From IMG/VR virus record IMGVR_UViG_3300037520_001276, positions 1 to 64,000 of that record: a stretch of 64,000 bases of DNA. One strand, written 5' to 3'. A program made the position numbers and the translations under genes. Origin of the DNA: a virus. The notes below the pieces were generated by a model. That model saw only the letters and a program-made list of their open reading frames with translations, was not told the origin of the DNA and did not search any database. Position 1 is the first letter of the stretch. The number at the start of each line of letters is the position of its first letter. Shown here piece after piece: positions 1 to 8,740 of this stretch.

Positions 1-35
1 GAGATCTTCTGTTTGTCATACTTGTCACTTTCCAT
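1..35 (-). CDS. possible 5' end of a gene leaving the window
   Basis: An ATG at 35 opens a minus-strand frame (MESDKYDKQKI) that is still open at the window edge. It lies downstream of the tRNA array in the same direction. Only eleven codons are visible, so this is a weak call. Confidence 0.3.
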   Translation of the reverse strand, partial: MESDKYDKQKI

Positions 36-67
36 AACACTTGTTTTTATTTGTTTATTTTATTTAG

Positions 68-141
68 TCTAAGTGAGAGGGCTCGAACCTCCGGCCTGAG
101 AGTCCCAAACTCCCCGCTCTACCAAACTGAGCTACACCTAG
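68..141 (-). tRNA. tRNA-Pro (anticodon UGG)
   Basis: The reverse complement folds as a full cloverleaf: acceptor CTAGGTG/CACTTAG, D arm with GCTC/GAGC, anticodon stem GGGAG/CTCTC with loop TTTGGGA, and a GGTTCGAG-type T loop. The anticodon is TGG. No CCA is encoded. It is the most promoter-distal of four clustered tRNAs. Confidence 0.93.
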
Positions 142-154
142 TTATTTTTTTTGG

Positions 155-240
155 AGGAAGCCTGAGGTGTCGATCCCCATACGTGTTTCAGTACCACTAG
201 TTTTCAAGACTATGTTTAGCGCCGGCTAAATTAGACTTCC
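155..240 (-). tRNA. tRNA-Ser (anticodon UGA)
   Basis: Class II tRNA with a long variable arm between the anticodon arm and the T arm. The acceptor is GGAAGTC/GGCTTCC and the anticodon loop CTTGAAA gives TGA. The extra arm and length of about 86 nt fit serine. Confidence 0.88.
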
Positions 241-249
241 AATTATTGT

Positions 250-318
250 TGTTCCCCAAGGACTCGAACCTCGATTCCACGGACCAAAACCGCGTGTCCT
301 GCCATTAGACGAGGGAAC
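250..318 (-). tRNA. tRNA-Gln (anticodon UUG)
   Basis: Acceptor GTTCCCT/GGGGAAC, anticodon stem CGCGG/CCGTG, loop TTTTGGT, giving anticodon TTG. The T loop is the canonical TTCGAGT. The D arm is short, so the gene is only 69 nt. Confidence 0.9.
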
Positions 319-355
319 ATTATAAGGCCAATATGTCAAAGAACTTTTTCTTTTG

Positions 356-428
356 AGGTTTCTATCGGGTTCGAACCGATGACTCCGGGTTACAAAGCCG
401 GGATATTACCAAACTATACTAAGAAACC
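356..428 (-). tRNA. tRNA-Thr (anticodon UGU)
   Basis: Acceptor GGTTTCT/AGAAACC is perfect, the T arm ATCGG-TTCGAAC-CCGAT is perfect, and the anticodon loop TTTGTAA gives TGT. The last base pair of the anticodon stem (31-39) is a C/C mismatch, a small oddity. It is the first tRNA after the upstream terminator. Confidence 0.88.
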
Positions 429-440
429 AATATAAAACAA

Positions 441-471
441 AAAACCCGAGATTTTTTACGTCTCGGGTTTT
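441..471 (-). terminator. rho-independent terminator
   Basis: A perfect 11-bp inverted repeat (AAAACCCGAGA and its complement) around a 9-nt loop, followed on the minus strand by a T-rich run. It ends the transcript containing the small gene at 502-609, just before the tRNA array. A T-rich run on the plus side means it could act in both directions. Confidence 0.85.
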
Positions 472-501
472 ACATTTCTTTTATTTATTTGTTAAACGTT
501 T

Positions 502-609
502 TTAACTCATAAGTGAAAATACCCTCGACGGTTTAGGCGTAATATAACTAAACGACCACTGATTGTTCGGTTTGTTACAAAGGACCATATGTCTAAGGTT
601 TGTTTTCAT
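502..609 (-). CDS. small hypothetical protein, 35 aa
   Basis: An ATG-TAA frame lying between a promoter-like sequence at 658-687 and the terminator at 441-471. The product starts MKTNLRHMVLCNKPNNQW. TATTTATA sits 7 nt before the ATG. No family is recognised. Its placement between a promoter and a terminator supports a real transcript, but coding status is uncertain and the transcript could be a small RNA. Confidence 0.45.
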   Translation of the reverse strand: MKTNLRHMVLCNKPNNQWSFSYITPKPSRVFSLMS

Positions 610-657
610 TTTTTGTTATAAATATATCGTTATTTCTAAAAGTTTTAATTTACTCTA

Positions 658-687
658 CAAAGATAGGTATTTTTTTCTAATAAACAA
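658..687 (-). promoter_or_regulatory. host-type promoter
   Basis: On the minus strand TTG is followed after 19 nt by TATCTTTG, matching the Bacteroidota primary-sigma consensus (TTTG, about 20 nt, TAnnTTTG). It sits just past the stop of the 694-915 gene and would drive the short unit ending at 441. Confidence 0.65.
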
Positions 688-693
688 GTGTTT

Positions 694-915
694 TTATTTA
701 TTTTTTTTTCTATAAATTTTGGCACTTATACTTTGTTGCCATGTTTTTAGTTGTCTATGTATTTGTTCAAGAGACATACCCTTATCTTCAAAGTCATTTA
801 ATAGTTTTCTCATTTCACTTTCAAAATCACCAGAAAGTTTTGATTCATCTTCATTAATTACTCTTTTAACAATTCTTGTAAGGTCTGATTCTGTTAATCT
901 AACTATTCTTTTCAT
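694..915 (-). CDS. small protein with capsid-targeting-like N-terminus
   Basis: A 73-aa protein beginning [20 protein letters not shown] followed by NE and then an acidic start of the mature part. The first 22 residues are nearly identical to those of the proteins at 922-1359 and 6759-7547, although the rest is unrelated. The I-N-E site fits the (L/I)-x-E cleavage rule of T4-type prohead proteases. The remaining ~50 residues are a charged helical region with a lysine-rich end. I infer a head-internal protein; no function is recognised. Confidence 0.75.
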   Translation of the reverse strand: MKRIVRLTESDLTRIVKRVINEDESKLSGDFESEMRKLLNDFEDKGMSLEQIHRQLKTWQQSISAKIYRKKNK

Positions 916-921
916 AATTTT

Positions 922-1359
922 TTATCTTTTAATGTGTGATGGTCTATATTCTTCAGGAAACCCACCATCTTTTTTCTTATCTCTTCTTTTTAAAAAGGAA
1001 ATAACATGATCAATTCCTGATTCAAGTGTGTCTTCAAAAACTCCACTATGTCTTTGAGTGGTTTTAAGTAATACTCTATCTTTTTCATTTTTGGCACTTC
1101 TTGGTTGAACTATACATTGACCTTTATCGTTAACCGTTACTTGTAAGTCTTCCTCATCGTCTCTTTTTATTGTAATAAAATCTAAATTGATTCCTGATAA
1201 TTTTGAATTATGTCCGGCTTTACTTAATTCTCTTTCCAATTTTCTAAGAGGATTTTTTGGCATGTCTTTACTGTGTGACATTTTTGATTTATCCTCTTGG
1301 ATAACTCGTTTAACAATCCTTGTTAAATCTGATTCTGTTAATCTTATTATTTTTTTCAT
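922..1359 (-). CDS. hypothetical virion-internal protein with N-terminal tag
   Basis: A 145-aa basic protein. Residues 1-22 are the [12 protein letters not shown] tag ending in I-Q-E, almost the same as the neighbours at 694 and 6759. The mature part is rich in Lys/Arg and has no family I recognise. TATTTATA lies 12 nt before the ATG, preceded by TTTTAAAATAAGA, a context shared with the 6759-7547 gene. Delivery with the DNA is an inference from the tag. Confidence 0.78.
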   Translation of the reverse strand: MKKIIRLTESDLTRIVKRVIQEDKSKMSHSKDMPKNPLRKLERELSKAGHNSKLSGINLDFITIKRDDEEDLQVTVNDKGQCIVQPRSAKNEKDRVLLKTTQRHSGVFEDTLESGIDHVISFLKRRDKKKDGGFPEEYRPSHIKR

Positions 1360-1394
1360 AGTCTATTTTATTATAAATATATCTTATTTTAAAA

Positions 1395-3749
1395 TTAGCC
1401 CTTTTGGTTGTTGGAGTCTTCGGCACCTGTAGTTGTTGATATTGTCTCTCCTGCGGCTTTCTTTTTAATGTCTCCGTATGTCGGTAAACCAGCCATTTGA
1501 ACCACTTTTGCCTCTGTCTTTTTAACCGCAGTGGTTATTAAATTTTTAGATACCTCACTCACCGCCTGTTTTTCTAAATATTGACCAACTTTTGTGGAAA
1601 TGTAAGTATCATAAGCTATGACATTTTTTAATGCGTTAAATTCTGTTAATGTCATGGGGGTACCTCTTACTAGTTTTATTTTTATAATTCTAGCTAAATC
1701 TGTACTCATTTTACCTAAACCTGGTATTTTACCTATAAAAGGTAAACATGCAAAAAGTAATTCAACCGCCGCCGCTTTATGATTACCTTTTCTGTATTGT
1801 GCGGCTGCACTTCCAAGACTGATACCCGCAGATATTACAGGACCAACAACAGGTATGAACGCCGACGCTAAAGCAAATACATTAATCACTAGTTGTTGAT
1901 TATCCGCGTTTGACCAATTTTTTGATGTTTGTGTTTTATTAATATTTTGTGAGATTGTTTGACCCATCCTATTTTGATAACCTCTACCATCATCAACAGA
2001 TATATTTAAATCAACAGCATTCATATCCCTACATCCACACGTATAGTTTGCAGTGTTAGCCCCACGTACCCATAAACCACCAAAATCCTTACATAGGGTA
2101 TACATACTTAAATAAGCATCAATAATTTTAGGGTCATTACCACCTCTTGCCACTCGTTTCTCCCTCCTTAATGGCATTGTACAATATTGTGGTATTAATT
2201 TTTTTTGTTGTACCAACGCATTATTAAACTCAATCATCTTTTTTTGATTGACAACATTTTGACTTTTTCTTATACCCGCAGCGGTGGTTGACATTGGGTC
2301 TAATTTTACTTGGTTTGTGGTCTTAAATCTGTCAAAATTAGCTTGCTCATAAATTCTATTTTCATTAATATTTGTAGTTGTTGTACATTCTTTACTATAT
2401 AAAGTTGGGTATGGGTAAATATTATTATTTAATTTCCAACCAAAATCTTCAGGAACTCTTGCCCTACCTCTCTTCATTCCAGCAAAAGTTTCAAACCATA
2501 AAAGTGGGTCTTTATTTGTATTCCAAAGATCATAAGGAACTTGACCCGCCTTATTTGTTTTACCACCTCCTGGGTTTTCTTCAGTAAACGTTAATTTACA
2601 TTGTGTTGAAAATTTTGTAACTTTAGGCCCTACATTATTATCAAGTAAATTCAAATAAGATACTTGTATTGCTTGTACGTGATATTTTGTAGAAACGTTC
2701 ATAAAAGACCTTACAAACTTATATGGGTCCGTTTTTAAAGCATTTGCAACTTTATTATACATATCCATATTTTTAATGGCCATAAATGCCGCTTCAGCCC
2801 AAGCTTCATTATCCTGAATTGTACCTCTTGATTCTTTTAATATTTTAGCAATAAATTCAGGTGTTGGGTTATTTTTTAATTCATCGTATGGATAATTTTT
2901 ACTTTTTGTTGGTGTTGTTGGTGTTGTTTTGGATTTATTATTCCATAGAGTTACTAATAAAAAAGGCATCATCATCATAACGTTAGGTTCATTAAGTGCC
3001 GGTCCCAAAGAAACTTTTTCACCATTATTTCGCTTTAACCATCCACCAGCAAGTTTACCATCCTTTTGCATAGATGGGTCCCATTTACCAATACTTTTCC
3101 AACTAGTCTTATCATATAATTTAACATCACCGTTTTGCCAAAACCCTAGTTGTACACCATTAGCATAATAATTTGTTAAAAAATACGCATCACCCTTATC
3201 TGATTTGACTAACTTTACATTACTAGGTTTATATTGATTTAATTTACTATATAAATCGGACCAAACGGCAGAAACTCCGGGCTTTGCTTTAATATCTTTG
3301 TTTAATTCATCTGTAATTTCTTTTTGACTTTTTTTGAACATTGAATAACCCATAGGGTAAGTATAAGTACTGAATCTGGCCGATAGCATTAACTTATTTA
3401 AATCCAATGTTCCCCTATATATACCATCTTTAAATTTAAAATGATAATATTTTTTATCGGATCCATAGAAATATATTGGATACCCACCATTTACTTTAAG
3501 ATCTTTTGATATAATCCAAGAACCCCAATACATGTAGCCAGATTTTGCTGGGTCGTTCGGGTATTCGTATTTTACAGGAAACCCATTTTTTTTAAGATTA
3601 TCATATAAAGCTTTCCAATACCCTATTGGGTCTTTTGGTTTTCCCGCAGGCGCTCTTTCCCATGTTTCGGGTAGAATAGTTCTTTTCTTTCTCTCCTCAG
3701 AAAGAACTAATTTCACTAATCTATCTATTTGGATTTCTTTTATAGTCAT
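1395..3749 (-). CDS. large virion-internal protein A (tagged, hydrophobic C-terminal region)
   Basis: A 784-aa protein and paralogue of the next upstream gene (3751-6756). Residues 1-18 form a tag ending in L-S-E. Residues about 20-150 are a Trp/Tyr-rich module nearly identical between the two. Both have a conserved Cys cluster (QYCT, later CKDFGGLWV and YTCGCRD) and then a Gly/Ala-rich hydrophobic stretch at about 616-676 that could insert in a membrane. The order of targeting tag, soluble body and hydrophobic segment suggests an internal protein that leaves the head with the DNA, perhaps forming a channel. That role is inference. It starts 1 nt downstream of the stop of its paralogue. Confidence 0.8.
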   Translation of the reverse strand: MTIKEIQIDRLVKLVLSEERKKRTILPETWERAPAGKPKDPIGYWKALYDNLKKNGFPVKYEYPNDPAKSGYMYWGSWIISKDLKVNGGYPIYFYGSDKKYYHFKFKDGIYRGTLDLNKLMLSARFSTYTYPMGYSMFKKSQKEITDELNKDIKAKPGVSAVWSDLYSKLNQYKPSNVKLVKSDKGDAYFLTNYYANGVQLGFWQNGDVKLYDKTSWKSIGKWDPSMQKDGKLAGGWLKRNNGEKVSLGPALNEPNVMMMMPFLLVTLWNNKSKTTPTTPTKSKNYPYDELKNNPTPEFIAKILKESRGTIQDNEAWAEAAFMAIKNMDMYNKVANALKTDPYKFVRSFMNVSTKYHVQAIQVSYLNLLDNNVGPKVTKFSTQCKLTFTEENPGGGKTNKAGQVPYDLWNTNKDPLLWFETFAGMKRGRARVPEDFGWKLNNNIYPYPTLYSKECTTTTNINENRIYEQANFDRFKTTNQVKLDPMSTTAAGIRKSQNVVNQKKMIEFNNALVQQKKLIPQYCTMPLRREKRVARGGNDPKIIDAYLSMYTLCKDFGGLWVRGANTANYTCGCRDMNAVDLNISVDDGRGYQNRMGQTISQNINKTQTSKNWSNADNQQLVINVFALASAFIPVVGPVISAGISLGSAAAQYRKGNHKAAAVELLFACLPFIGKIPGLGKMSTDLARIIKIKLVRGTPMTLTEFNALKNVIAYDTYISTKVGQYLEKQAVSEVSKNLITTAVKKTEAKVVQMAGLPTYGDIKKKAAGETISTTTGAEDSNNQKG
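3275..3715. repeat. long direct repeat, copy 1 (N-terminal module)
   Basis: About 440 bp that match 6276-6717 at high nucleotide identity by eye, including long identical runs near both ends. It codes for the shared N-terminal module of the two large paralogues. The identity at DNA level points to recent duplication or gene conversion. Confidence 0.85.
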
Positions 3750-3750
3750 A

Positions 3751-6700
3751 TTACGAGGATCTTACTTCTTGATTTGATTTATCGACTTCAGCAGCAACCG
3801 CCTTTGTTATATTTTCTTTAGCTTTTTGAGCCTGTACTGGATCAAGTTTTTCTGAACCAACTGATGCAAAGTACTGTGCACCTTGCATAGATGCCCTAGC
3901 GGCCATTATCTTTTGTTTAAGAGCCGGAGCAGTTGCTGACGTTATTTTAGTCTTTGCTAACATTGAGATTTGTTTGGCATTTCCCATACCTCCTAAAAAT
4001 GCTGTCGCTATAGCCTTTTCTGAATTTATTATTGTAAAAAATCCCCTAATTTCGGCCGCAGTAAAAGTACCATTTTTAATCAATTTAGCCCCTATTGACT
4101 TAATTAGGTTAGTTTCAAGTTTTAAAACACCAAGTCCAGGTAATACTGAAAAAAATAACGAGATCCCCGCCTGTACTGGATCTCCTTGAACTACACTTAA
4201 AGTTGCGTCCGCTATACCACCAATTACTCCTATTAAAGGTGCTGCTGCCGGAAAAAATAAAGACCCAATAATTGCTCCCCATTGGACTGCTTGTTTTGTA
4301 ATTTCTACCCATGTTGTTGGGTCGGACCAATCTCTTGAAGTTTGTTGGTCTTGAATGTCGGAACCTATGTTTAAAAAGGTACCATACACATCCGTAGCAT
4401 CTGCAGGAGCTTTTTTTCCGTTTGTTCCTGTGTCAAGTTGTATTTTTCCAAATATAGGTGACTTTAAATCTCTACACGTACAAGTATACTTATTTGTGAG
4501 TCCACCACTAACCCATAATCCTCCATAGTCTTTACAAATAAATGACATTGATAATTTTTTTGAAGACATTACTTTGCTTGTTCTTTGATATGAAATGTTT
4601 CCTCCTTGTCCACCAACGGGGTGTTGGTATTCTAAAGTCTCATTAACTTCTAAAGGTGTTGTACAATATTGTGGTATTAATTGTTTTTGTCTTGCCAATT
4701 CCCCATTCCAGTCTTGCATTGTTTTAATTGGTTTGAAATCGGCCTCCTCTTTTTGTTTTTGAGCATTCAATCGATCCTCATCTTTTTGTTTTTCTTGTCT
4801 ATTATATGTATCCACGTCTCGATCTGCTTGGATTTTTCCGTCCATACCAATTTCATTAATTTGATTTGATTTTAATTTAAACTTGTATTTTTTAACAATG
4901 TCTTCAATTATTTGTTGTTTTGGTGATAGTTTTACAAATCTGGACTCAACGTTTAATTTTCCGATAGATTTTTTTGCGCTATTAACCCAATCCATTGGAT
5001 ATGCTAAAGGGAACGGATAAATTTTAGGATTTAAGTCCCACCCAAAGTTTTTAATAATTGTTGCCTTTTCTCCTTTTATGTAAGGATCTGTAAAATTTTT
5101 ACCTTGTGTTAATTCAAAAACAACGGTATTGGTATTTTTATTCAAAAACTTAGGTCCTGTACCACCAGGATTATCAACTCTAAAAGTCAATTTACTATTC
5201 AAGTTTTTCATGAAATCTTTAGAGTTTGGATCTAATCCTGTCATTTTTGGTGCAAAAATGTTTTCGTATGATGCTCGAATTGAAGGTACTTTATCTGATA
5301 ATGGTTTTTCTATTTGTTTAGTTGACAAAAAGGTTTGAACAAATTTAAATGGGTCTTGTTTCATTATCGCAGCCATTTGGTCATATCTTTGTTTGTTATT
5401 AATTCTAGAAAAAACTCTAGCAACTAAATTTTCACTGTCTCCATACCATCTTGTTGCATTTAAAATTATATCCGCTAAAAAATCTACAGCTGGACTTACT
5501 TGTGTTTCTAATATGTTTAAAGCCTGTGGTTCTGTATATTTTCTTACTGCGGTTTGTTTGTTTGCATAATTAAACTTGTCCTCAATTGCGGTTGCCTTTT
5601 TATCTACCATATTAATAACACCACCAACAGTTACACCATATACTTTTGCAATAGTACTTGCTGGTGGTACAGAATATCCTAAACTATTTAATCTTTTTGC
5701 AATAACATCCCATTCTGTTGGGTCCCAATCACTCATTTCAAGTTTAAACCATTGTTCAACGTTTTTAATCTCAGGAAATCCACCTGCTGCGATTTTTGCG
5801 TTTAATTTATCTAAAATACCTTTGTTTTTAATTTTATTGATTGCATTCATTGCCAATGTTTCATTGGTCCTATCATAATCAGTCCAATCGCCATCATTAT
5901 CATAATCAAACGCCTTTTTCAAATCTGTAAAAATTTGTTGTGCCAATTTTTCATCTTCAACATCACCAGCAATAAGTTGATTGTATGGGTAGCTCATAAC
6001 TTGCCCTATATCTAAAGTTTGACCATTTAAATTTTTAACTATTGGTTTACCGGATTTAGTGTCCCAAGACCAAGTACCCTTTTTTTCCATTACATTTGGT
6101 TTGACGGTAAACCATATTTCTGAATTCTTTTTAAATTGTAATTGTTTGTTTTCTTGAGTTGTTTTACCTTTATAATTCATAACCAATTTATCTCCACCGG
6201 ATTTGAAATATTGTACGGATGCTGGTTTGTTTTTTTCTAAAAATGGACCTAAAAGAGTATCAAAAGCATTTGAAGCTCCGGGTTTTGCTTTAATGTCTTT
6301 GTTTAATTCATCAGTAATTTCTTTTTGACTTTTTTTGAACATTGAAAGATTCATAGGGTAACTATAAGTACTGAATCTGGCAGATAGTAATAATTTACTT
6401 AAATCCGATGTTCCCCTATATATACCATCTTTAAATTTAAAATGGTAATATTTTTTATCGGATCCATAGAAATATATTGGATATCCGTTATTTATTTTCA
6501 GATCTTTTGATATAACCCAAGAACCCCACCACATGAAACCAGATTTTGCTGGATTATTTGCGTATTGGTATTGTACAGGTATCCCTCCTTTTTTAAGATT
6601 ATCGTATAAAGCTTTCCAATACCCTATCGGGTCTTTTGGTTTTCCCGCAGGCGCTCTTTCCCATGTTTCAGGTATAATAATTCTTTTCTTTCTCTCCTCA

Positions 6701-6756
6701 GAAAGTGTTAATTTTACTAAATCGTCTATTTGACTTTCGTTTAATTCTATTTTCAT
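3751..6756 (-). CDS. large virion-internal protein B (tagged, hydrophobic C-terminal region)
   Basis: A 1001-aa protein. It begins MKIELNESQIDDLVKLTLSE, a tag ending in L-S-E, followed by the same module as its paralogue at 1395-3749. It has an extra internal section of about 200 residues, including an acidic loop DYDNDGDWTDYD near residue 290 that resembles an EF-hand calcium loop. The QYCT and CKDYGGLWV/YTCTCRD cysteine motifs are kept, as is the Gly/Ala/Phe-rich hydrophobic region at about 809-875. It overlaps no gene but starts 3 nt after the stop of the acidic protein gene, so the three are probably one transcript. Confidence 0.8.
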   Translation of the reverse strand: MKIELNESQIDDLVKLTLSEERKKRIIIPETWERAPAGKPKDPIGYWKALYDNLKKGGIPVQYQYANNPAKSGFMWWGSWVISKDLKINNGYPIYFYGSDKKYYHFKFKDGIYRGTSDLSKLLLSARFSTYSYPMNLSMFKKSQKEITDELNKDIKAKPGASNAFDTLLGPFLEKNKPASVQYFKSGGDKLVMNYKGKTTQENKQLQFKKNSEIWFTVKPNVMEKKGTWSWDTKSGKPIVKNLNGQTLDIGQVMSYPYNQLIAGDVEDEKLAQQIFTDLKKAFDYDNDGDWTDYDRTNETLAMNAINKIKNKGILDKLNAKIAAGGFPEIKNVEQWFKLEMSDWDPTEWDVIAKRLNSLGYSVPPASTIAKVYGVTVGGVINMVDKKATAIEDKFNYANKQTAVRKYTEPQALNILETQVSPAVDFLADIILNATRWYGDSENLVARVFSRINNKQRYDQMAAIMKQDPFKFVQTFLSTKQIEKPLSDKVPSIRASYENIFAPKMTGLDPNSKDFMKNLNSKLTFRVDNPGGTGPKFLNKNTNTVVFELTQGKNFTDPYIKGEKATIIKNFGWDLNPKIYPFPLAYPMDWVNSAKKSIGKLNVESRFVKLSPKQQIIEDIVKKYKFKLKSNQINEIGMDGKIQADRDVDTYNRQEKQKDEDRLNAQKQKEEADFKPIKTMQDWNGELARQKQLIPQYCTTPLEVNETLEYQHPVGGQGGNISYQRTSKVMSSKKLSMSFICKDYGGLWVSGGLTNKYTCTCRDLKSPIFGKIQLDTGTNGKKAPADATDVYGTFLNIGSDIQDQQTSRDWSDPTTWVEITKQAVQWGAIIGSLFFPAAAPLIGVIGGIADATLSVVQGDPVQAGISLFFSVLPGLGVLKLETNLIKSIGAKLIKNGTFTAAEIRGFFTIINSEKAIATAFLGGMGNAKQISMLAKTKITSATAPALKQKIMAARASMQGAQYFASVGSEKLDPVQAQKAKENITKAVAAEVDKSNQEVRSS
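6276..6717. repeat. long direct repeat, copy 2 (N-terminal module)
   Basis: Partner of 3275-3715. The two copies are in the same orientation 3 kb apart, so homologous recombination between them would delete or fuse the two large genes in frame. Confidence 0.85.
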
Positions 6757-6758
6757 TT

Positions 6759-7547
6759 TTATACAAATTCTTCATCATCAAAATCATCATCATCAAAATC
6801 ATCGTCATCGTGTCTCCACCCTCTTTCATCACCAATGTCCCCTAAAAGATCTTCCCAACTATCAAACGATTCTTCATCACTTCCCATTAATTCCGTACCT
6901 TCAAAGTCTCTCATTCCTGGTCTTAAAGCCCTTTTGTAATCATCTTTTTTAATTGTTCTAAATTCTCTCGGATCATAGTCTTTGAATTTTTTTTTGGTAA
7001 TAAAATCATCAAACCCCTCATCTAGTTCTTCATCTCTTCCTTTTGTTTTTGCAAATGCTCTCTTTAAATCATTTACTGAGTGCCCGCCAATTGAGTCGTA
7101 TGGTTCATCTAAATCCGCAAAACCTTCTTTATTAAGTAATTCTTCAATTTCTTCGGCTAATTCGTCATTTCCTTCATCATATAGTGCCTCAACTATATCG
7201 TATTCACTCATTAGATTTAAATCATGTAAATCATATCCACATTCATCTTCCAATATTTGTCTTGCAACTTGGATTAAATCTTGTAGTTCTTCTTCACCTC
7301 TATCAGTTTCGCCCCACTCTTCATCTTCTTCCTCATCGTCAAAAAATCTACCTCTCATGGTTATATCATCTTCGTCATCTAATCCATCATACATGGTATT
7401 ATCTAAATCACTGAAATCACCATCTTCATCGTCACCATAATATGGATCATACATACTTCTATCTTTGTAATCATCACTCATCTCGTTGATGGTTCTTTTA
7501 ACAATTCTTGTTAAATCTGATTCTGTTAGTCTTATAATTTTTTTCAT
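6759..7547 (-). CDS. highly acidic tagged virion protein
   Basis: A 262-aa protein beginning [20 protein letters not shown] then N-E, the third copy of the near-identical tag. The mature part is dominated by Asp and Glu, with Asp-rich runs near residues 20-75 and at the very C-terminus (about 248-262), so the expected pI is very low. Such a protein could neutralise basic head components, act as a DNA mimic or serve as a scaffold component; the sequence cannot decide. TATTTATAAATA, a perfect palindrome, lies 12 nt before the ATG. Confidence 0.78.
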   Translation of the reverse strand: MKKIIRLTESDLTRIVKRTINEMSDDYKDRSMYDPYYGDDEDGDFSDLDNTMYDGLDDEDDITMRGRFFDDEEEDEEWGETDRGEEELQDLIQVARQILEDECGYDLHDLNLMSEYDIVEALYDEGNDELAEEIEELLNKEGFADLDEPYDSIGGHSVNDLKRAFAKTKGRDEELDEGFDDFITKKKFKDYDPREFRTIKKDDYKRALRPGMRDFEGTELMGSDEESFDSWEDLLGDIGDERGWRHDDDDFDDDDFDDEEFV

Positions 7548-7559
7548 TATTTTTTTATT

Positions 7560-7567
7560 TATAAATA
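7560..7567 (-). promoter_or_regulatory. late-type element TATTTATA
   Basis: The 12-bp palindrome TATTTATAAATA contains this element. The upstream flank on the minus strand (TTTTAAAATAAGA) is repeated before the 922-1359 gene. Proposed late promoter or start-associated signal. Confidence 0.45.
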
Positions 7568-7577
7568 GTTTCTTATT

Positions 7578-8537
7578 TTAAAACTTTATCTCGTATCGAT
7601 AATTTTCTAATTTATATGCATCAATTATTTCAACAAAGTCGTCATCTAATCCAACCCTTTCTTGTCTTTCTTCTTTTGTTATATCATCATCTGGAAAATA
7701 TCTTTTATTTACAGTAAAAGAAAATGGTACTTTTTCATCATCACCATCTATTTCTTCAAAGTCACTTAATAACATTTCCCGCCCTTCAAATTCAGATAAT
7801 TTATTTCCAAGTGTTATATACGTTACTCTTGTGATATTATACTTGTATGTACCACTATCTTCTTCACCATAACCATCACAATATCCACAAGTGTGTGATC
7901 CATAACCTCCGCAATCTTCACAACTTTTGTGACCACTTCCCTCACACTCTGAACATTCATAATCACCTTGTCCTCCACAATTTCTACAATCTTCAGTTCC
8001 AGAACCTCCACAACCACCACAATCTACTTCAACTTCTACTTCATCACCTTCATCATCTTCTTCTGTGTCAGTTTCAGTTCCTTTACCATCACAATGCCTA
8101 CATTCTTCAGTTCCTTCACCATAACATTCATTACATTCAATTTTTCCATCACCATCACAATATTTACAATCTTCATTTCCTGTACCATAACATCTACTAC
8201 ATTCTTCATCACCAGAACCTTCACAATAACTACATTCTTGTTTTATTTCTTCTGTATTGTCATAAAAATCAATAACGTATAAAAAAAGACGTGAAGATAA
8301 ACCAATAATAGTTTCTTTTTTATATCTACCTGTAATAATAAGATAGGACATAAAAACAAGTTTAACTTTGTCTGCAGGTGTTGATACTCTTGAAAGTAAG
8401 AGTTCAGCGAAGTGACTTGTTTTACAAACTTTAAGTATTTTACTAAAACCAATAAAACCGTTTTCTCCGTATTCGTCTTTTGCAACTTCTGCTAAAGAAT
8501 AAGATATTCCATATAGTTGTTCATCATTTAATGCCAT
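7578..8537 (-). CDS. protein with ten CxxCxGxG zinc-finger motifs, no J domain
   Basis: A 319-aa protein. Residues about 1-95 are helical and unrecognised. Residues about 99-222 hold ten CxxCxGxG motifs (for example CSYCEGSG, CNECYGEG, CGYCDGYG) of the DnaJ cysteine-rich type, split after the fifth by an acidic insert. DnaJ itself has four such motifs binding two zinc ions, so this protein could bind about five. There is no HPD J domain. The C-terminal ~95 residues are acidic. I start at the ATG at 8537, preceded by TATTTATT at 4 nt, rather than an alternative start five codons earlier. Possible roles are chaperone-like binding of unfolded protein or zinc storage; neither is proven. Confidence 0.8.
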   Translation of the reverse strand: MALNDEQLYGISYSLAEVAKDEYGENGFIGFSKILKVCKTSHFAELLLSRVSTPADKVKLVFMSYLIITGRYKKETIIGLSSRLFLYVIDFYDNTEEIKQECSYCEGSGDEECSRCYGTGNEDCKYCDGDGKIECNECYGEGTEECRHCDGKGTETDTEEDDEGDEVEVEVDCGGCGGSGTEDCRNCGGQGDYECSECEGSGHKSCEDCGGYGSHTCGYCDGYGEEDSGTYKYNITRVTYITLGNKLSEFEGREMLLSDFEEIDGDDEKVPFSFTVNKRYFPDDDITKEERQERVGLDDDFVEIIDAYKLENYRYEIKF

Positions 8538-8541
8538 ATAG

Positions 8542-8549
8542 AATAAATA
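8542..8549 (-). promoter_or_regulatory. late-type element TATTTATT
   Basis: Lies 4 nt before the start codon of the ten-finger protein, the spacing seen at about ten other genes in the window. Confidence 0.45.
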
Positions 8550-8568
8550 CAATGGATTTTAAAAAAAG

Positions 8569-8629
8569 AAACCGTGATGGGAGTCAAACCCACACCAATT
8601 TTTGTGCTAACCAATTACACCACACGGAT
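8569..8629 (-). pseudogene. tRNA-like element lacking the anticodon arm
   Basis: The minus strand shows an acceptor-like stem (CCGTG/CACGG extended, with a one-base bulge, by AAGAAA/TTTCTT), a good D arm (GTGT-AATTGGTTA-GCAC), and a T arm (GTGGG-TTTGACT-CCCAT). Only about ten bases lie between D and T arms where some 22 are needed, so the anticodon arm is absent. It is either a decayed tRNA or a compact tRNA mimic. A TATTTATA element lies upstream at 8731-8738. Confidence 0.6.
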
Positions 8630-8740
8630 TTCTTTGTTGTTCTCAACTACCGAGTTAATTTTTCTTTATTGCTTTTACGGCCGAGTATTAGACAAAAGGG
8701 TAAAAATAACAAAATCCCTGAGAGGTTATCTATAAATATC

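Noticed and set aside
6982-7440. 152-codon plus-strand frame opposite the acidic protein
   Set aside because: Ser-rich translation is the antisense of Asp/Glu codons; a shadow of the tagged acidic gene.
7847-8282. plus-strand His/Thr-rich frames opposite the zinc-finger repeats
   Set aside because: Low-complexity antisense of the CxxCxGxG repeats, no start context.
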